Shown here one piece after another: positions 58,590 through 64,000 of a stretch of 64,000 nucleotides of DNA. Below the pieces are notes generated by a model. That model had not been told where the DNA came from. It saw nothing but the letters and a program-made list of their open reading frames with translations, and did no database searches. This stretch comes from Stichopus chloronotus (taxonomy: Eukaryota; Echinodermata; Holothuroidea; Aspidochirotida; Stichopodidae), in NCBI GenBank assembly GCA_021234535.1, contig CM037833.1, positions 21,077,738-21,141,737 of the forward strand, in the 5' to 3' direction. Numbering within the stretch: the stretch's first letter is position 1; the number at the start of each line of letters is the position of its first letter. Made by a program: the position numbers and the translations under genes.

Positions 58590-61500
58590 GAATCGATTCT
58601 TCAAGGCTGGGTACATGCAAGTCAAGTACACCTGGAATGTCCTTTCCTGAGATCCGAAGGTTTTGAAACCAACGTTTTTTGTACGCTTGGCGGCGACCAA
58701 TAATTGGTCTACGCTTAGATAGTAATCCCGCTAATCAGTAAGAAACATAAGTCTGAAACAAGCAATCCTGCCCATGCACCCAATGGACAAAGACAACTAG
58801 ACACGCGGTGCGCGTTCGGCACCAAACATTTGCAAAGTTCTCAAAGAAAAAAATGGAAGAGGATTCGTAATCCATTATGATTCTGGTACCACCTCAAACC
58901 AACTGATATGTATTAAAATTTTTCACGGATTGATCTTTCTTTTCACACGACTTGATGAATTACAGACATAATATTCCTATTTCAAGCCTGGGCAAATGCA
59001 GCTCAGTTGCACCGGAAAGTGCGTTTTTTTTTTTGCCATCTGAGGGATTTAAATAGCTGAAATATTCCAATCAATGGTGGTTCCACGATTAGATAATCCT
59101 GCCCTTACTCAAATCCTCCCACTTTCTTTTCTTTCTTTTTTTTTTTTGAGGGGGGGGGATCGACCCGGATAGTGAAGGTTTGTGAAGACGTTTTGTTTGT
59201 AAATATCCTTCTACATAATATCTAAAGCAATCCTCAATTTCAAACTTGACGGAAGATAAAAAAAAAAAAATGTCTACCTATATTATTCACTTGTCAGTCT
59301 CCGTTCCGCGAAACGTGATTCGTTGAGACTTCCCATCAGGCATGAATGGTAGAGAAAGGGTCACATGACCTAATGGATCATGTGAAGTAGGTGGTTGCGG
59401 ATAGACTTAATTACTTCTCTTTAAACTATTTCAATCCCTTTGGACTAAACACAGACAGGAGACGGGTAGCAGTGCACGTAGCACCAATTTTGTGTCATGT
59501 TTGAAATCCCGAATATGCAGTCGGGTCCTATTGACACGACAATGTCACCGAACAATTTATCAGAATTAACTATCCTTACAATTAGTAGCGCCATTTTATG
59601 TTGGTTTAATCAGGGAGCTGTTATTTAGATGGAGAGAGTACGGCCAATTAACTTAATGCTAATACTTTAAGATCCCCCCAATTGAGTGACGATAAGCTGT
59701 GCAATTAGCTCAAAGGTATTTCTTTCCTTTATTGGACGTTAGCAGTTCAATACAATTTACCTAGCACCGTCATTAAAGTCAGCTTATTCTTGAACAAGAA
59801 GATCGCTCCGAACAATGCTTTGATATGTAGGTTTGTACCGCCAATCCTTAAAGAGCAGATGGCACGCAACTCGAAACGACTGTTTAATTGATATTAATGA
59901 TTACCTTTAGCCCGTTCCTATAGAAGTTAGTGCATGCAAATGAGCTACAAAGGCAAAAGTCTATGTTTTTGACAAATAGCCGAGAAGTTTCCTCAAGTTT
60001 CCAGAAATGGCGAGATGTCGATTCTTTTTTATGGTTTGATAAACAAACCAAATATTGCATGGTCATACACGTCGCCGAGCGTCGAAAGGTCAAAAAAGGC
60101 ATTTATTTCCGTGACGACTGGCAATGTTGTTGCAGTAGAGAAAGTCAAAGTGAAGTTCTGTTACCGTAGGAGACGACAGAGCTGTCATTGTGTTTATCTC
60201 CTAATCCGGTGTTAAGTCCTTAGAAATTTCAGTTACTATACAAAGAACAGATTACGGCGTGATCTTGGCGGCACTAACCTCACTTCAAAGCGTACTGCCT
60301 CCATCTAAATAACAGCTCCCTGGTTTAACTGTCTCGACTCATCTTTTGTCATCATGTAGGTTGTTCATGGTTTCCAAGGCATTGCGCTTTCTGTCTTCCT
60401 ATTTTTTCTGTTCTATACCCTCTTCAGTTTAGTTATCTCTAACCAGAGAGGTGCTAGAGAAGGAGATACCAATAACAGCTCCCTGGAGATACAAAGGGAC
60501 GATTAAGTTATGCTTATCCTGTTCCTCTTCCTGTCCTGCTCCACTGGTCTTTTCTGCCATTGATTGAATGGGCCCTAACAAGCACCCGCTGTCAACAAAA
60601 ATAAAAGATTTAGCCCAGTTTCCTGGAGTACCTTAAATGCATCTGATTTCCATTTGTGTGCTTGATAATAGATCTAATACCATCTGCATGACTTCAGCCT
60701 TCGTCTTTGGAATGTTAGGATTTAAGTATCAGTCTATGAGACTCTGCGACCTCTCTCAACGAGATTTTTAACGAAAGCGGGGCTTTTCAGACTTTGGGAG
60801 CAGTCGAAAAGCTTTTAAATTTGAACTTTTGTATCTTACCTCAAGGCAGGGATAATTTTATCATAGAAATGTGTCTTAATCATTAGTATTGACGAATCTG
60901 GCCGATCCAGCGTACAGACTATGCACATTTTACAATAGACAGTAAGACAATGAACTATTGTTTTTAATTACGATAAAAAAGATGACGTATTCTTTCCAAT
61001 TAATTTCACTGGCTGACAGCGTTTCGGGAGGTTGTACATTTTTTCTTTTTTTAGAAATTGAGAGAGCGAATATTGTAATACTTGATGTAAACAATTGCCT
61101 TGTCAACAATTGAAGGAGAATTTTGAAAAAAAAGTGAAGTATTTTAACCCATATTACTGACGTTTCCGATCATGGTAGATCGTTCCTACGTTGAATCATC
61201 TTCTGTGGACAGAATTAAGAATTGATGAGACGGATATTGTCAGGACTTTTTCCAACCTTCGGTTCATTTTGCTCGGCGGTCCATTGATCAGACGAAGTAA
61301 AATAAATCATGCTCTTGCCCCTTGGAGTGACAACAAAACTTATAAATAGACCTACACTGTTTGATAAAGCAAAAGTAGGAGGTCTTTTGTGGAATGTAAA
61401 TGCCGTTGGGAAATGAAGCAGCCGAATGTTATTGATTGATGTGATTACAGTTAGAATGTTAGGTGATTAAAGATTTTTAAAGCCCTGCAGTCGAGTGTCC

Positions 61501-62130
61501 CCATATATGTTCTTCGTTATTCGAAATGCAAGGTTCCCCTGTAGAGCAAAAGTTGTGCTGTTTTAGTTGTGGAGTTTCTAAATTTAAATAAAGTCCCAAT
61601 TTAATGGAAATGGTGGCATTTTCCCTACTTCATAAATAAAACATGCAGTGTCGACAAAGTCGAAACGGGGAGTATAAAAATGGGGGTTGAAGATATGTTT
61701 AATACTTCCCCCTCCGCCTCCTTTGTTCGAAATGCTTCTTCGAGAATAAATGAAAGCGGATTCATAATATAATTTCAGTTGCATATATGAGATTATTATC
61801 TCTAGGCTAGGTAAATGCAACTTAGAAATACTCTGAAAATGACGTTTGCGACCATCTGGAGACTAGTTAAGTAAAAAATCTTCTTGGACGCTACCTTGTG
61901 GTGGCGCTTTGTCATGCCGACACTCAGTCCCCTATTGATCTTGTTCCGTTGAGCGTGAAAATATTTCTATTTATTAGTCATGGAAGGATCTTGGGAATTG
62001 CAGACATGAGATTCCTATTTTTAAGGCAGAAACAAGCAGTGCGAACTACACTGTGTAAGTATCGCTTGCGGCCCTCTGGAGGATTCGGAAGGCCAAAGAT
62101 TTCCTCGTACGTTCGGCCGCGACCACCGAA
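58590..62130 (+). repeat. Four dispersed copies of a roughly 90 bp repeat
   Basis: Copies start near 58594, 58975, 61785 and 62005. They share the pattern attcctatttcaagcctggg then (a/g)caa(a/g)tgca.ctcagt.gcacc, followed by gcgtttgcggccatctggag-type sequence. The ends are unclear. Confidence 0.5.
59611..60322. mobile_element. Inverted-repeat element, 712 bp
   Basis: The left end cagggagctgttatttagat ggag and the right end ctccatctaaataacagctc cctg are perfect 24 bp inverted repeats, with similarity continuing to about 33 bp. Flanks gtttaat (59604-59610) and gtttaac (60323-60329) form a near-perfect target duplication. No transposase was seen, so it is non-autonomous, probably hAT-like. Confidence 0.75.
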
Positions 62131-64000
62131 CATGGCTCTCCACTTAGACAGTCTGGTGTGCCCTTAGCCCCTTTTACCCGAATAGCTTTTTGCTCTGTGC
62201 TGCCCGATATATATTGCGCGCTTTTGCAAAGGTTGCACTGCCTCCTTTATGAAATCCTGGATAGGTTCCTGATAAGGCATTCGCACAGTGTTTGAAACTG
62301 CTGTTGCGGTGTCATCGCCACTCACCTTAAAAAAAAAAAAAAAAAGCATTCAAAGAGTGTTCGAATTCGGGGATCTCGACTGTCCTTGAGATTTGACCCG
62401 AGCTATGTTTCTAGTTTGAGACTTATACATTTAACATTCATTTATTAGATTTCTTTATCGCCTATTTATCTGTTTGCTACTTCCTCCGCTTACAGTCATT
62501 TTTTCCCAGGCAGACAGATAGAGAGAAGGGAAGAGATTGACAGACACTGGCCCATTCAAGGTTCTCGGTTAGGAGGAAAGCTATACGACCCGCTTCAATT
62601 CCCGGATCCCAAACTAGAAGGGTTGAAATTTTCAAGGAGGATAAAATTTCAAATTTTTTTTTGTGAGTGCATTTTTTTTTTTTTTTTTGCTTGACGAATG
62701 AAAATCACTGATTGTTACATGTAGATAATTTTCCAAAGCAGAAATACCCTTGTCAACGAAACAGTGTATGATCATGATACATATGTTAAAATCTCTGCAC
62801 AAAATATAAGAAACATAAGGAAAACGAGGGCAGCCCTGCCTAACCCCTCTAGATATCGGGAAGCTATTTGCGGATTACCAATCGTTTCACACCAGAGACA
62901 GACACATTTGAGTACCAAAGTTCTAATGAATTAATCAATTACCTAATTAGGTCGTTAAATAATTAATTAAGGCACGACATCCTTTATACTAGCTGCAAGT
63001 TATCAGCTACTTTAGTGTCAACGTCAGTACAAAGACAGGATTATAAGTCTCAACTACACTGGGATCTTCATCAGGTTTGGGATCAGCAAAAGGAATACTC
63101 CGAGATCCCTCCACTAAGTTCATCATCATTGAATATATAAAACAATAAATTGCACACCATCTTACTAATGCCGAGACACATTTTAATAGAATTTAGCTGA
63201 AAGTATCCCACTCTACAGAAGAATTTATCATTTTTGATGAAGACAGATAGAGAAAAATTGAAGAAAAAAAAAGGATCAAGAAGTTCTCAAGAACAGAACT
63301 CACCCCTTGCCCTTAGGATTGCCCGTTATTCCATGTCGCATGATATTGCTATCGGAGGAGCTACAAAAATGACATGAAACATAAGCGTTCCTCTAAGAAA
63401 CAGGTCTAACATGTACATCCTAAACTGGATAACGACAAGTATCCATCACGTTGTAATTTTAAAACTACCCGTCTAGCGCATGTCCTCCAACATTCTGCTT
63501 GAGAAGTGAAGTCCATCCTGAAAAGGTTGGTTTATCTTTAAACGCCTTTTTCCCCTCTCTTCTTCAAGTTCAAGTCATCGATTATATGGAATCATAGTCA
63601 ATAATATAAAATCCTCAGTAACATAAAGCCGGATTTTTATCAACAATAAAGTATGAACTCTCTGCAAGCAAAGCTTGATGTATACTCTCATTGTGATATT
63701 AACTCTATCTTGTACCTTGGTTATTTCATGTTGTTAGCGTAGAATCAGTGACCGGAAGTGACGTATTCTTCCTAAAATCGTTGTTTTTGCCTAATTTCAC
63801 CATACACCTAACCATAACTCTTAATTTTAACCATGCTTGGTGGTTATTTAGGTTAAAGCTAGACCTAAATAGCTTTGCACACCTTCAACTTGGTTTATTT
63901 TCATCAAATAGTTAACTTGAATGGTGTCACTGATTGTAAATTAGAGCCAGACACTGAAATACCGAAGGGGTTGATCTACATTACTGTACCTGCACTAGGC

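Noticed and set aside
59884..60215. Open frames on both strands, considered as a sulfotransferase 5' exon
   Set aside because: They lie inside the inverted-repeat element at 59611-60322 and show no signal-anchor pattern.

Overview
The window is animal nuclear DNA: AT-rich, with small exons joined by phase-consistent GT-AG introns and many transposon-derived repeats. No bacterial or viral gene organisation is seen. Four genes were recovered by translating exons and checking that the splice phases join. Two are vertebrate-like chromatin/DNA-repair genes, one is a small Golgi membrane protein, and one is a CHST15-type sulfotransferase. Together with the repeat landscape this suggests a marine invertebrate, perhaps a deuterostome such as an echinoderm. 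The species assignment is inference only.

Layout. (1) 12-17050, minus strand: the 5' two-thirds of a BAZ1B (WSTF) orthologue, 12 coding exons, about 893 codons. It runs off the left edge inside the DDT domain, so WHIM, PHD and bromodomain lie outside. (2) 17051-17545: a 495 bp head-to-head promoter interval. (3) 17546-33363, plus strand: a complete GEN1 Holliday-junction resolvase gene, 10 coding exons and 1365 codons. Its 903-codon last exon makes it much longer than human GEN1 (908 aa). (4) 33364-40027: intergenic, with copies of the GEN1 C-terminal repeat and a tandem pair of inverted-repeat elements. (5) 40028-45603, minus strand: a complete TMEM167A (Kish-A) gene of 72 aa in three exons; exon 1 supplies only the ATG. 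(6) 47973-54094, minus strand: a carbohydrate sulfotransferase 15-like gene, six exons recognised. Its 5' end was not found and two junctions do not join in frame, so it is decayed, mis-assembled or incompletely modelled. (7) 54095-64000: no gene recognised, only repeats.

BAZ1B and GEN1 both act on chromatin or DNA around S phase and share one short promoter interval, so co-expression is plausible. TMEM167A and the sulfotransferase both belong to the secretory pathway, but nothing shows that they are functionally linked.

The most notable non-genic structures are: an 11-copy 61 bp minisatellite in a GEN1 intron whose every unit ends in a p53 half-site palindrome; the GEN1 C-terminal codons repeated three more times beyond the stop; a dispersed repeat carrying DR1 nuclear-receptor sites, one copy of which was split by a Penelope-like insertion; four copies of a TTAA-flanked MITE; a candidate U12-type first intron in BAZ1B; and a TACTGTA/TACAGTA heptamer dense in 1-45.6 kb but rare beyond. 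I found no wholly new biological system. All exon borders were read by hand and could be off by a base.
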